Source: Cyclina sinensis (lineage: Eukaryota; Mollusca; Bivalvia; Venerida; Veneridae). From it: 64,000 nt of DNA. Below the pieces are notes generated by a model, which was given only the letters and a program-made list of their open reading frames with translations, was not told where the DNA came from and made no database searches. The DNA is taken from assembly GCA_012932295.1 (NCBI GenBank), contig JAAONU010000011.1:43588352-43652351 (forward strand), given 5' to 3'. Shown here in pieces: positions 48,948 to 58,873 of this stretch (position 1 is the first letter of the stretch; the number at the start of each line of letters is the position of its first letter). The position numbers and the translations under genes are program-made.

Positions 48948-49849
48948 TTATGTCCCCACAAAGTGGGATGCATATAGCGTTGCACTTGTCCGTCCGCACG
49001 TCTGTCCGTACGTCCCGAAATCTTGTGAATGCAACTCCTCTTAAACCGGATGGCAGATTTTGCTTAAACTTCCAGGGATGAACAACCTTAATGTGTAGAT
49101 GGTAGTAAAGGAAGGAATTTTTGCTGCGACCAAATTTAAGAGAATTATGGCCCTTCGTTGATTTTTTCACTAGAAATTTTGTGAACGCAACTCCTCTTAA
49201 ACCGGATGGCAGATTTTGCTTAAACTTCCAGGGATGAACAACCTTAGTGTGTAGATGGTAGTAAAGGAAGGAATTTTTGCTGCGGCCAAATTTAACAGAA
49301 TTATGGCCCTTTGTTGATTTTTTCACTATATACCATATAGAAATTTTGTGAAAGCAACTCCTCTTAAACCGGATGGCAGATTTTGCTTAAACTTCCAGGG
49401 ATGAACAACCTTAATGTGTAGATGGTAGTAAAAGAAGGAATTTTTGCTGCGACCAAATTTAACAGAATAATGGCCCTTTGTTGAATTTTTCACTATATAC
49501 CATATTGAAATTTTGTGAACCCAACTCCTCTTAAACCGGATGGCAGATTTTGCTTAAATTTCCAGGGATGAACAGCTTTAATGTGTAGATGGTAGTAAAG
49601 GAAGGAATTTTTGCTGTGACCATATTTAACAGAATTATGGCCCTTTGTAGATTTTTTCACTATATACCATATAAATAATTGAACATATAAATTTTACATT
49701 TGTAATTTAATTTAACATGTACATAAGGTTACCTGTAGATCATTTTAGGTATATGTACAGAAAAAATCTTACATACAGGATATACATGCTCTTGTTTATG
49801 AGCACTTATGCATAGTGGGGGCATCCGTGTCCTATGGACACAGTTCTAG
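48948..49849 (+). mobile_element. Helitron-like element with ~165-bp tandem core
   Basis: It starts near 'atgtccccacaaagtggga' (hairpin). It carries four units marked by 'caactcctcttaaaccgg' at 49031, 49187, 49354 and 49521 (spacings 156, 167, 167). It ends with the hairpin GTGTCCTATGGACAC (49827-49841), four bases, then CTAG (49846-49849), a canonical Helitron 3' terminus. The 140-aa minus-strand open frame over it is an artefact of the tandem units. Confidence 0.8.
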
Positions 49850-51160
49850 TTTGCCATAGTCTTTATGCATCTTTTTGAAAATAATTTCAGACACTTAAAT
49901 GAACAACATTATGTGTTGATAGGAAGGAACTTTTATTTCAGAAAAATTCTAAGCTAAAAATGATTTAATGCTCTTTTTGTTTCACAAGTATAATGTGTAC
50001 AAAGAAAGAGTTATGGAAGTTACTTCATATTCAGTTTTTGGAGGATACATTTTAAGCTGTAAGAGATTCATAAACTTAGTGAGCAGATGATCAGTACATT
50101 TTATTGTAATATTTTACTACAGTTACTGCCCTTAATTATACTCTTAATTGCGTTATGCCCTTGAAAACACACCAAAGTGGTGGCAACTGTTTCCTATGGG
50201 CACATTCCTTTTTTTTTTTTTTTTTCCATTCTTTTTTTTTTTTCTTTTTTTTTTTTAGTCATCTTGAATTGGTGCCAGTGCATTTTGGATAAGAAAAATG
50301 ATATTGAGAAGATAAATACTATATACATGCATTTATAGTTAATTTTCTTTATACTGAGATAGGTGCACAATTTCTCCAGCAGAGTAATACATCATTAAAA
50401 CTTGGTTCCTAAAAGAAAGTAGGTCATTCTAAGACCTAAGCAAATTTTATAATTTTATATTGTTATATTCCATTTTAAAATTTCAAAATGAGAAAGAATC
50501 CTATCAGTATTTGCAGGGCAGAGCTGGGAGGACATTATGTTTAGTAGGACCATTTCCTATGTGGTTGTCCCCAGGCCTCAAATAACAAGATCCAAATGTT
50601 TTATTTTTATAGCTGGATCAAATCTATTCCTCTTTTTGTGATCAAACATTGATACATAAGCTTTGCCTGTGACTGTTCATTATTGTCTGTCGAATATGGC
50701 CTTGTTTAAGTCTGGTAATGGTGGTATCTTGTTTTTACATTGTTTTTCTTTATTTTCTTGTAATAATAGTTCTCCATTTTGAAATTTAAATTTAGTGTAT
50801 CAGTTTAAACAGCTTCAATTTGTTGTTAATTTTTTTCCCTTGATTGTTTTTAGTCTGGTTGGGAATGTGATTAAGCAATAAAAGGAAACTTTGTGTTGTG
50901 TGTTTATTGATGTACGATCATTTACAACTTCAGTCAAACAATTGCCAATGTATGTGTTGTTTTATTGATGGTGATACAACATGAAAAATATTTACACAAT
51001 AGTTCAATCTGTACAATGAAAATCTTAGGTATAAGGCAAAACATTCACATGTACATACTCAGTTTGTAGCCATGATGTTCTTTTTCATGCCCAAAGTTTT
51101 TCCAATAATTTAACTGTAACTACATCTAAATGATCTTAAAGTGAGATCATGCAAATTGTG
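49850..51160. other. Intergenic stretch with a poly-T tract
   Basis: No gene recognised. A 50-bp T-rich tract occupies about 50208-50257 and may be the reverse poly(A) tail of an old retroposed copy, but no source sequence was identified. Confidence 0.45.
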
Positions 51161-51169
51161 TAATACAGA

Positions 51170-51950
51170 ACAACACGTTTGCTATGGAAGGCACCTAATT
51201 GGCAATGGTGTAACCGAACCTTTGCTATTGAAGGCATCTACTACTACTTGTTGTAGCCACACCATTGCTATGGAAGCGACCTTACTAACAATGGTGTTAC
51301 CACACCTTTGCTATGGAAGCCACCTAAATAACAATGCTGTACCACACCTTTGCTATGGAAGGCACCCAGCTTATTATCAGTGTTGTAACCACACCTTTGC
51401 TATGGAAGCCACCTTACTTACAATGGTGTAGCCACACCTTTGCTATGGAAGCTACCTTACAGTGGTGTAACCACAACTTTGCTATGGAAACCACTTTACT
51501 ATGGTCTACCACATCTTTTCTATAGAAGCCACCTTACTAACAATGCTGTACCACACCTTTGCTATGGAAGCTCCCTCAGTAACAAGTGTATTCCATACCT
51601 TTGCTATGGAAGCCACCTTACTAACAAAGGTGTTACCATACCTTTGCTATGGAAGCCACCTTACTGACAATGGTGTTACTACACCTTTGCTATGGAAGCT
51701 ACCTAACAATGGTGTACGCACACCTTTACTAAGGAAGCCACCTAAGTAACAATCGTGTACCACCCTCTATGTTATGTAAGCCACCCAAGTAACAATGGTG
51801 CACAATGTGCTATTGAAGCCACTTTAACATTTGTGTAACCAGACCTTTGCTCTGCAAGTCACCTAACGAACGATGATGTAAGCACAGTTTTTTTACGGCA
51901 GTCACCTATAACTAACAATAGTGTCACCCCTGCTTTCCTATTGAAGCCAC
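51170..51950. repeat. 42-43-bp minisatellite at the GPCR 3' end
   Basis: The core 'cctttgctatggaagccacc' recurs at 39-48-bp intervals, mostly 42-43 bp (for example 51267, 51310, 51352, 51400, 51442, 51561, 51603, 51646, 51689), about 17 units. Units decay toward the right end, where the last copies abut the GPCR stop codon (51951). It therefore forms most of that gene's 3' UTR if transcription continues through. Plus-strand open frames across it only reflect the 14-codon period. Confidence 0.88.
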
Positions 51951-52970
51951 CTAATATATACAACATATCTTTTTAAGCATTTTTCTGAATGCAACATTCA
52001 CGACGTTAACTCGGAGTACGTAAACAAAGGGACTAACTGCACTGTTAATTTGAAGAAAAAATCCAGATCCAAACCACAGAAACGCAGGCACAGCTTCCCT
52101 TTCCCCAGAGGCTATTTGATAGGACAACACCGTAACATACGGGAACACAGAAATGTTGTTAAGTAACAGAATCAGACCAATGGTGACCACTGCCTTCTGC
52201 CAGTATCTTTTCATTGCCAGGTTGAAATTAAAAATTTCCGCCTTTCTCGACGAATGTTCGCGTTCTTTCGAGTGTGGATTTCCTCTTCGTTCAATTTCAT
52301 CAGATAGAACTCCGTCGCGACCTTTTACAAAATCTGCTGGCAAGTGTGTAACCGGAAAAACGCTAACACTTTTTGTCTTTAGCAAACACATAATGATAAA
52401 GTATATACAGGTTGTTAAGAAATTTGGTACACTGAAAATAAGAAGCAGGAAGATGCATGCTTTTTTCATGTTTTTCCCAACCAGGTGTTTCAACGTGCAC
52501 GGGTTATATATATCCTTCCACTGGATCCAACTGGACGATGTCGCCACAACTGCAAACGAAACGAAAAAAAGGACAACAAACTGCACGATCAATCTGTTCG
52601 TTTTCTCTGTATGCTGACTGCTGTTCCTCACGACAAGTGTTAATCGGTATATACACAGTCTATGTATTTGCAACGACATAAGCAACTGAATTGCCAAGTA
52701 ATTTCCAGCGGGAAAGACACACGCGTAACGTTGAACAGAAACTCTGAACTGTATGGAAATCAGTATGAAGAAACTTATACCTGACAGAAAATCTGTCACA
52801 ATTAGAGATAACATCCCCTTTGCTTGATTTATCCAGACTGCTTTCCTGTTCATATAAAAACAAAGAATGAGAAGTCCGTGTATTAACATGGTCCATATGC
52901 ACGTGCCGTAGCATACTGCTACGGTTATAATTACAACAAGTGGTCTATCTTGTAGCGTCAACGATTCGTT
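51951..52970 (-). CDS. Orphan class-A (rhodopsin-like) G-protein-coupled receptor, 3' coding exon
   Basis: Seven hydrophobic segments are visible, numbered from the codon at 52961: TM1 8-36, TM2 48-72 with Asp57, TM3 81-108, TM4 124-149, TM5 168-194, TM6 254-282 and TM7 290-316. Cys81 and Cys155 are placed for the TM3-ECL2 disulfide. TM7 ends NSAVSPFVY, a variant of NPxxY. The usual DRY is replaced by 'HRLCIYRL'. The C-tail is short with a CC pair that could be acylated. No in-frame ATG precedes TM1. The frame stays open upstream through two N-glycosylation sequons (NIT, NES) to a TGA near 53033. The start must therefore lie on an unseen upstream exon, with tAACACAG|AAC at 52970 a possible acceptor. 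Ligand unknown. Confidence 0.8.
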   Translation of the reverse strand, partial: NESLTLQDRPLVVIITVAVCYGTCIWTMLIHGLLILCFYMNRKAVWINQAKGMLSLIVTDFLSGISFFILISIQFRVSVQRYACVFPAGNYLAIQLLMSLQIHRLCIYRLTLVVRNSSQHTEKTNRLIVQFVVLFFVSFAVVATSSSWIQWKDIYNPCTLKHLVGKNMKKACIFLLLIFSVPNFLTTCIYFIIMCLLKTKSVSVFPVTHLPADFVKGRDGVLSDEIERRGNPHSKEREHSSRKAEIFNFNLAMKRYWQKAVVTIGLILLLNNISVFPYVTVLSYQIASGEREAVPAFLWFGSGFFLQINSAVSPFVYVLRVNVVNVAFRKMLKKICCIY

Positions 52971-54061
52971 CTGTGTTATGTTAGCATGAGTGAATATACC
53001 AACCAGTTTTTGAAGACATACAAAAGTTCACAAGATTATTTCGCATAAATATATTAATCGTCCATAAAAATTTACTTTTTCTGTTTTTATATTAGGTCTA
53101 TTGCATTGCTATTTACTCAAAACTTTTATTATATCCTCTTTTGTCGACTTTACTTAATTCAGCGCAAATAAAATGTGTTAACAAGTCTGTCGATGTTAGG
53201 AAAAATGTCAAAAAGCTTGAATTTAGCTCACTAATGGAAATTCGCGTGCAAGCATCAGCCACTGCAGAAATCGTGGAACAAAATTATCCAGACTTGGCGT
53301 TATCCATCCCTTTGTAAGGTTTCCCATTTTACTTTTTTTCGTTAATTTAACTAATGCCATTTGAAAAACAGATCCGGAATATCGTATTGCTTTTTGGATC
53401 AGGCGAAAAAATAACTTAATAATATAAGTTGCGGAAACTGTAATAACTTGTTCGTTTGTTTATCATACGTACATACAACTGTACATTTCAGGATCATACC
53501 ATTGTTGCAGATTAATGTATTCCTTCTTATTCATAGTTCTGTGAATTACAAATGTAGTTATTGTTATGTCTTTTCATTTTTGGCGTCGGTATTGAAAATC
53601 GACAGGCAATACGACACATTCACTGACATATAATACCATATCTAATTCACTTTTAATTAGTACCTCAGTAACAAGGTATGCATAAATCAATTAGCAGCAA
53701 CGTGTTCATTGAAGTATACCTTTCGTTTCATAATTGGCTGTTCCTTCAGAAGTTATCGTGAAATGTATTTCTTTTGTCAATGGGAGACAGGTCAGTGAAA
53801 AATGATTCATTGAATTCTGTTCTTTTCATCAAGAACTGTTGCCTGTGAAAAAAAATGTTTTTAATAATTTTGGTTGCCGTATAGTTTTCGACAAGCTGCT
53901 ATTGTAAAAGAAACAGGAAACCAAAACAATATTTTTTAAATCATGTGCTCATTTAGCATTGCATGGTCGTGTCAAATGACATGTAAGATAGCCACCGAGC
54001 ACGCTATTATTTAGAATCAACTGAAAAAAATAAAGGGTATTTAAAATAACTTATTGTCATA
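52971..54061. other. Unannotated stretch upstream of the GPCR exon
   Basis: No first GPCR exon or other gene could be recognised. Probably intron and intergenic DNA. Confidence 0.4.
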
Positions 54062-55668
54062 CACTCAACAAAATAAATTAAGGGTCAAGACTTAGGTTTA
54101 TACATTTTCTTTTAAATGCAAAAATGTTCATGTAAAAGTTAAATTGTGTTTTGCTTTAGACACCAGTACTTGTGTATATATGTGTTTATCTACTTTAACA
54201 GCTCAATTATCCCGTGCAGGTCCGGGCAAACACACCCACCCCTAAAAATCAAGTGAAAATCAAATGTGTAGAATAAAGTCAACGTGACATGAGTAGGTTT
54301 TAATTTGAATTTTTGATTCGGAATCATCAGTTATACTATAGAACTGATTAGTGTGAAGAATCTCTGATGCCTAGAAGACACCATCGTCGGAAACCCACGT
54401 TCGATCCATTCCGTTTCACTCTATTTATCTACCGTACATAATGTAGTTGTGCGGAATATGTACCGGGGGTCACCGACGATGAGAAGACACATGTCGGAGG
54501 CTGATGCATCCAGAGCAGTTGGTCGTCTGCTGGCTGGGCAAACGCAGCGTGAGGTGGCCTATGAGCATGGTGTTAGCCAAAGTGTAATCCAACGACTTTG
54601 GCAAAAGTACCTGGACACAGGCGCCGTCGCCAGACGTTCTCAGAGTGGACGTCCAAGGTCAACATCTGCTTGGGAAGACCGTGCCATCGTTGTCCTGGCA
54701 AAACGCCATAGGTTTGACTCGGCTGTTGCTGTAAATAGAGACTTCCAAACTGCTTCCGGTGTTCGAGTCTCGGCACAATCATATCGCAGCAGAGTCCACG
54801 ACGCTAATTTACGTGCTCGCCGTCCTGTGGTACGTCCTCCCTTAACGCCAAGACAACGTGGGGCCCGTCTGGAGTTTGCCAGAAATAACGTTAATTGGCA
54901 ATCCAGGCACTTTCGTACTATTCACCGACGAGTCCAAATTTTGCCTGGACTTCCATGATGGGCGTCGGCGTGTGGGCGGGCATTTCTTACGACGGGCGTA
55001 CAGTCCTTCACGTGTTTGTTAATGGCACAGTTACTGCTAGACGTTATATTGACAAGATTCTCCGACCTTACGTCATTCCACATTCTGGTGCAATCGGCCA
55101 GGAATGCGTGTTAATGGACGACAATGCTACAGCTCACCGTGCGAGAATCGTCAATCAGTACCTTGACGACCAAAGTGTTGAACGTATGGAATGGCCAGCT
55201 AGGTCTCCAGACATGAACCCGATAGAGCATGCCTGGGACATGCCGCAGCGCCGTGTTTCCGCACGACAACGTCAGCCGTCAACCAGAAATGAACTGGCTG
55301 CTGCCCTTACTGAGGAAAGGGGTCTCATACCACAAAGGGACATCAAAGAGCTCATACGCAGCTTCCAGACCCGTGTCAAAGAGGTTATCCGAGCACGAGG
55401 AGGTCATACCCGTTTCTAAAATTTAACTGGTTTACATATTTTTTTTTTTATGATAAGCCTTTGCGTTTACCGCACCCACCAAGTCTCAAACACTTTAAAA
55501 CTGATAGGGGTTGTCTTTGAGGATTAATCGTGCTACTGTGTTACTTTTAGTTTAATTGGTCACAGATATAATGAATTTTTGTTGGATATAAACTTCAGCA
55601 AGTAAAAAAGGTATGTCTTTAAGAAATGCTGTCATACGTCCTTGACCCTTAATTTCTTTTGTTGAATG
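54062..55668 (+). mobile_element. Tc1-like transposon (DD34E type), inactivated
   Basis: The termini CACTCAACAAAATAAATTAA... (54062) and the reverse complement at 55668 (CATTCAACAAAAGAAATTAA...) are ~30-bp imperfect inverted repeats flanked by TA (54060-54061, 55669-55670). The interior carries a broken Tc1 transposase on the plus strand. Confidence 0.9.
54449..55419 (+). pseudogene. Tc1-like transposase, broken by frameshift and deletion
   Basis: The first part (54449-54915) has the paired HTH domain: 'MSEADASRAVGRLLAGQTQR', 'HGVSQSVIQRLWQKYLDTG', the GRPRST linker and 'LTPRQRGARLEFARNN'. A frameshift near 54915 puts the first catalytic motif, FTDESKF, in another frame. Near 54975 'DGRRRV' runs straight into 'VWAGISYDGRT', skipping roughly 35 residues normally found between. 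The third frame then carries 'LMDDNATAHRARI' and 'RSPDMNPIEHAWD', giving the last two residues of a DD34E triad, and ends at TAA after 'GGHTRF'. It cannot make an active enzyme. Confidence 0.88.
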
Positions 55669-56776
55669 TAAAAATTAAGAAAACAGTGCTGTCAAATTAT
55701 GAAACATGCAGATTCTTCTTGTTTTTTGTAAAGATTAATCTCGCCGGTTGTTAAAATATGTTGGTGAAAGTAACGCACTTTTTTAAGATGTCCATGATAC
55801 TGTGACAATTCTTGAGGAAACAACATGCCTGAGCAAGGGATTTGAGTTAAAAAGATGCGGAACGAAGCAGCTTTATATTGACTTTGAGTATATTCTTCTG
55901 ATGTGCACCCTTACCAAAAATTCCACAATAGTTAGACTCCCGTCCAATTAGTTGAGCTATATGCTTCAGTTTCCTTTTACACTGGACACAGATGCCTCGA
56001 CTTACGGCTTGCGTGCGAGTATAAATAGCATATACTCCAAAATTTATGCTGCAAAATATTACGTATATTTTGTTTTCTTACCGTCAGTTTTCGTACGATG
56101 GGGAGATAGACACAAGTGTTGTCTCCCTTAAGCAACAAGGAAGTGACAACCAGGTCAGTTAGCAAGTAAGTACAGGATTTGTTTCAAATGTGAGCTGATT
56201 TTCGATTGTTCTACCTTGATAAAAGATTAAAGATTAATGCTCATAATATAGTGTTTCTCGGCTCTCTATTCAGTCATTCTGACACAAAACTTTAAATCTT
56301 ATGCATGGTTGCAGATAAAGTTAAAAACACTAAGCTTACGTGTTCAGATATCAAAAATTGTGAACAGTTGTATGCCATGGGTCTACAGCTAGAAACTAAC
56401 TTTCTTTGGCAAAACGTGCCGGTCAGGAATATAAGACATCAGTTTAGGCCAGACTAAAGCAAAAAAGACGCCAGATGGATATATTTCATAGGCATCACGG
56501 AAAAAATATCTTCTTCACTTTTCTAGTTTGTATGTTCACATATAATTAAATGTAGCAAACTCAGCATTTATGTGGGGAATGGTTAAAGTCTTAGATCCGA
56601 TCTTTTTTGCCAAAATAGAATTATTTATTTATTGAAATTGTGGTTTGAAAAAGTACAACAGGAGATACAGGATAGTCTGGTGCACATTCGCTAGGTTTCT
56701 TCGAGAGCACTTATTATTCGTGCTACAGTAAGAGCATGCCACCTTTTATGTGTAATTATTCTTACCAATTTCAGTT
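55669..56776. other. Upstream region of the Mab-21-like gene
   Basis: No coding feature recognised. A good acceptor (ttaccaatttcag, ending at 56774) lies directly before the Mab-21-like start, which implies an unseen upstream exon, most likely 5' UTR. Confidence 0.5.
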
Positions 56777-58873
56777 ATGTTTCATGCTCCTGAATTTAGT
56801 CACAGTATCTCTCTGAGGCTGTCACAGATTCTCGACGAATGTGGTCTTAACGAGATCATTGTACAGAAGAGAAGAAGAGCAAACTTACTACAGGAAACCT
56901 TGGCAACGGTCACATCAAGGTTGAATGGCAACAACTGGTCAGATTTTAGGTTTGGTAGTCAAACAGAAGGGGCTACGACCATTGGACTTCAGTCAGATAT
57001 AGATGACCTTGGCTGCTTGTATGATTTTGTAGTTATACAAAACTGGTCAGAGTGGCAACCTGGTGTCCGAAACCTTCTGATTGTGCAGACAGAAAACACT
57101 TATCCTGGGTACTGTTTCTTACAGGAACTGAGAAAGGACATACCACTTCCGTTTGATGGAGATGAATCTAACACATACTTTATGAAAGATACACAAGGAA
57201 GAACACTGCTGAGGAACACAATCATAAATACAGCACTCCGTGATGACCAAACACGCCAAGGTCCTTCTCTAGCAAGCCGCAAACTGTCGGGGATCTGTGA
57301 CCAAGATAATGTACCGGCATTCTTTTGTAAGTCTTGGCCACAGTCTGCCAAAGGTTGGTTGCATCGGCAAAGTTCTAGGAAGTTGACTCAAAACGTACTG
57401 CGAACAGCGGCGAATGATGGTTGCTTTCTTGTTGCCATTGGTAGTAAGGTAAGCGAGTGTAGCGATGCTGAATGGAGAATTTCTGCTTCTCTTGTGGAGA
57501 GAAGTTTGATGTTCACACTTAATATAACACAACTAAGATGCTATGTTTTAATGAAAATGATCATCAAAACTTATATAAATAAAGGTGTAGAAAGTCTTAT
57601 CTCCAGTTATATGTGTAAAACAGTTCTTTTACATTTAATCGAGAAAATTCCATCACACATGTGGAGGGAATGCGACTTACTTAAATGTCTGACCATTTGT
57701 TTACTTGAACTGAATTGGCGCATATCGGCTGGCAACTGTCCTCAATTAATAATACCAGAAAACAACCTCATGGTGGGTAAATACGCGACGGAAATAAAAC
57801 AAATGTTAAAGAAGAAGGTTGACAACTTGATCAAGGGTATGGGAAGAGCATTGCTGGGTATTATCATTGATGACTTTGGACATAGATTACAGAATAAACT
57901 TACAGTGATTCATGACATAAATGTCACTCATCCTGTCCAGGAGGATTATCCAGTTCGCAAAGCGTGCTGGATCATTTCAGGATCACTGCTGAGACATACT
58001 TCACAAGTTCTTCGTCGATGCCATGACCAGGTTGTGGCGGAGACAACGTATGACACATTAGAAAAGAAACTTACTCACTTGTTGAAGTACAGATATGGAA
58101 ATGTGTACGAGCAAGCGTCTCTCAACCTTCTGTCACCTCTTCTTTATTCGACGCTTGGATCTCGTCAAGCTTGTATTGACATGTGTAGGGGCAATAAGAT
58201 TTCACAGCAAACATGGATATATCTTACTAAGGGTTTAACCTCAGATGCTACTTCTAGTAAATTAAAGATGGCATCAGTATTCTATTATGTTGGTGATTTT
58301 GAAGCTTCTTTATTCATTCTACATGCAACCGAAGGTCAATACGTTGACATTAAAACTGAACCAGTCTGTGCATGCGGTACATTCAGTGTTCAAATCAGAC
58401 GGAAAACGTTTGGGAAATATTCGTACACGAAAAATGAGGAAGCTGTCAAAGATATTGTAGCTTTTTGTACCAAATTCTTCCCATATGAGAGAGACATTGT
58501 TCCGCGAGAATTGAGGAAAACAATGTTCAGATCCTTTCTGGATACCGGCCCTAAAAGGGACAAACAAGTTGAAAGTGCAGCAGTTGATTCACTTTCATAC
58601 ATTTATTTCTTACAGTTTAAAGCATGTACCTACTTGAACAAACATAGGGAAAAGTCAAGGGCGTTAAATAAACTTATTAAACATGTAAACAAAAAAGACA
58701 GTGTTGAGCACAAGGAAATTGGCCTCAACTTGCTCGGACTATGTATGGAAAGCGAGGATAGATACAACGAAGCTTTTCAGTGCTACATGAAATCTCTGGA
58801 TATAGGTTCTGAAAATAATGCTGCCAAGCTTCATGTATGTGAACTTTTAGCGAAGCATCTAGGGAAAATATGA
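56777..58873 (+). CDS. Mab-21 / cGAS-like receptor (cGLR) with C-terminal helical-TPR region
   Basis: A single 698-aa exon. The nucleotidyltransferase core is visible as FGSQTEGATT (Gly60-Ser61) and the metal-binding pair Asp74-Ile-Asp76 (SDIDDL), with Asp177 in CDQDNVPAF as the likely third acidic residue. The Mab-21 signature follows: 'FFCKSWPQSAKGWLHR', 'NDGCFLVAIGSK', 'EWRISASLVERSLMFTLNIT' and 'QLRCYVLMKMI'. A long helical region and a TPR-like segment (about 640-690, 'GLNLLGLCMESEDRYNEAFQ') close the protein. cGAS relatives make cyclic dinucleotides on sensing nucleic acid, and bivalves have many such genes; activity and ligand here are inference. No zinc-ribbon insertion like that of vertebrate cGAS was noticed. 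The ATG is just after an acceptor, so an upstream coding exon is possible though not needed. Confidence 0.85.
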   Translation: MFHAPEFSHSISLRLSQILDECGLNEIIVQKRRRANLLQETLATVTSRLNGNNWSDFRFGSQTEGATTIGLQSDIDDLGCLYDFVVIQNWSEWQPGVRNLLIVQTENTYPGYCFLQELRKDIPLPFDGDESNTYFMKDTQGRTLLRNTIINTALRDDQTRQGPSLASRKLSGICDQDNVPAFFCKSWPQSAKGWLHRQSSRKLTQNVLRTAANDGCFLVAIGSKVSECSDAEWRISASLVERSLMFTLNITQLRCYVLMKMIIKTYINKGVESLISSYMCKTVLLHLIEKIPSHMWRECDLLKCLTICLLELNWRISAGNCPQLIIPENNLMVGKYATEIKQMLKKKVDNLIKGMGRALLGIIIDDFGHRLQNKLTVIHDINVTHPVQEDYPVRKACWIISGSLLRHTSQVLRRCHDQVVAETTYDTLEKKLTHLLKYRYGNVYEQASLNLLSPLLYSTLGSRQACIDMCRGNKISQQTWIYLTKGLTSDATSSKLKMASVFYYVGDFEASLFILHATEGQYVDIKTEPVCACGTFSVQIRRKTFGKYSYTKNEEAVKDIVAFCTKFFPYERDIVPRELRKTMFRSFLDTGPKRDKQVESAAVDSLSYIYFLQFKACTYLNKHREKSRALNKLIKHVNKKDSVEHKEIGLNLLGLCMESEDRYNEAFQCYMKSLDIGSENNAAKLHVCELLAKHLGKI

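Noticed and set aside
48904..49326. 140-aa open frame with two identical blocks
   Set aside because: It is the minus-strand reading of the ~165-bp tandem units in a Helitron-like element.
51141..51749. Plus-strand open frames encoding repeated 'LCYGSHL'/'TFAMEATL' text
   Set aside because: They are translations of the minisatellite; a 42-bp unit keeps frame by chance.
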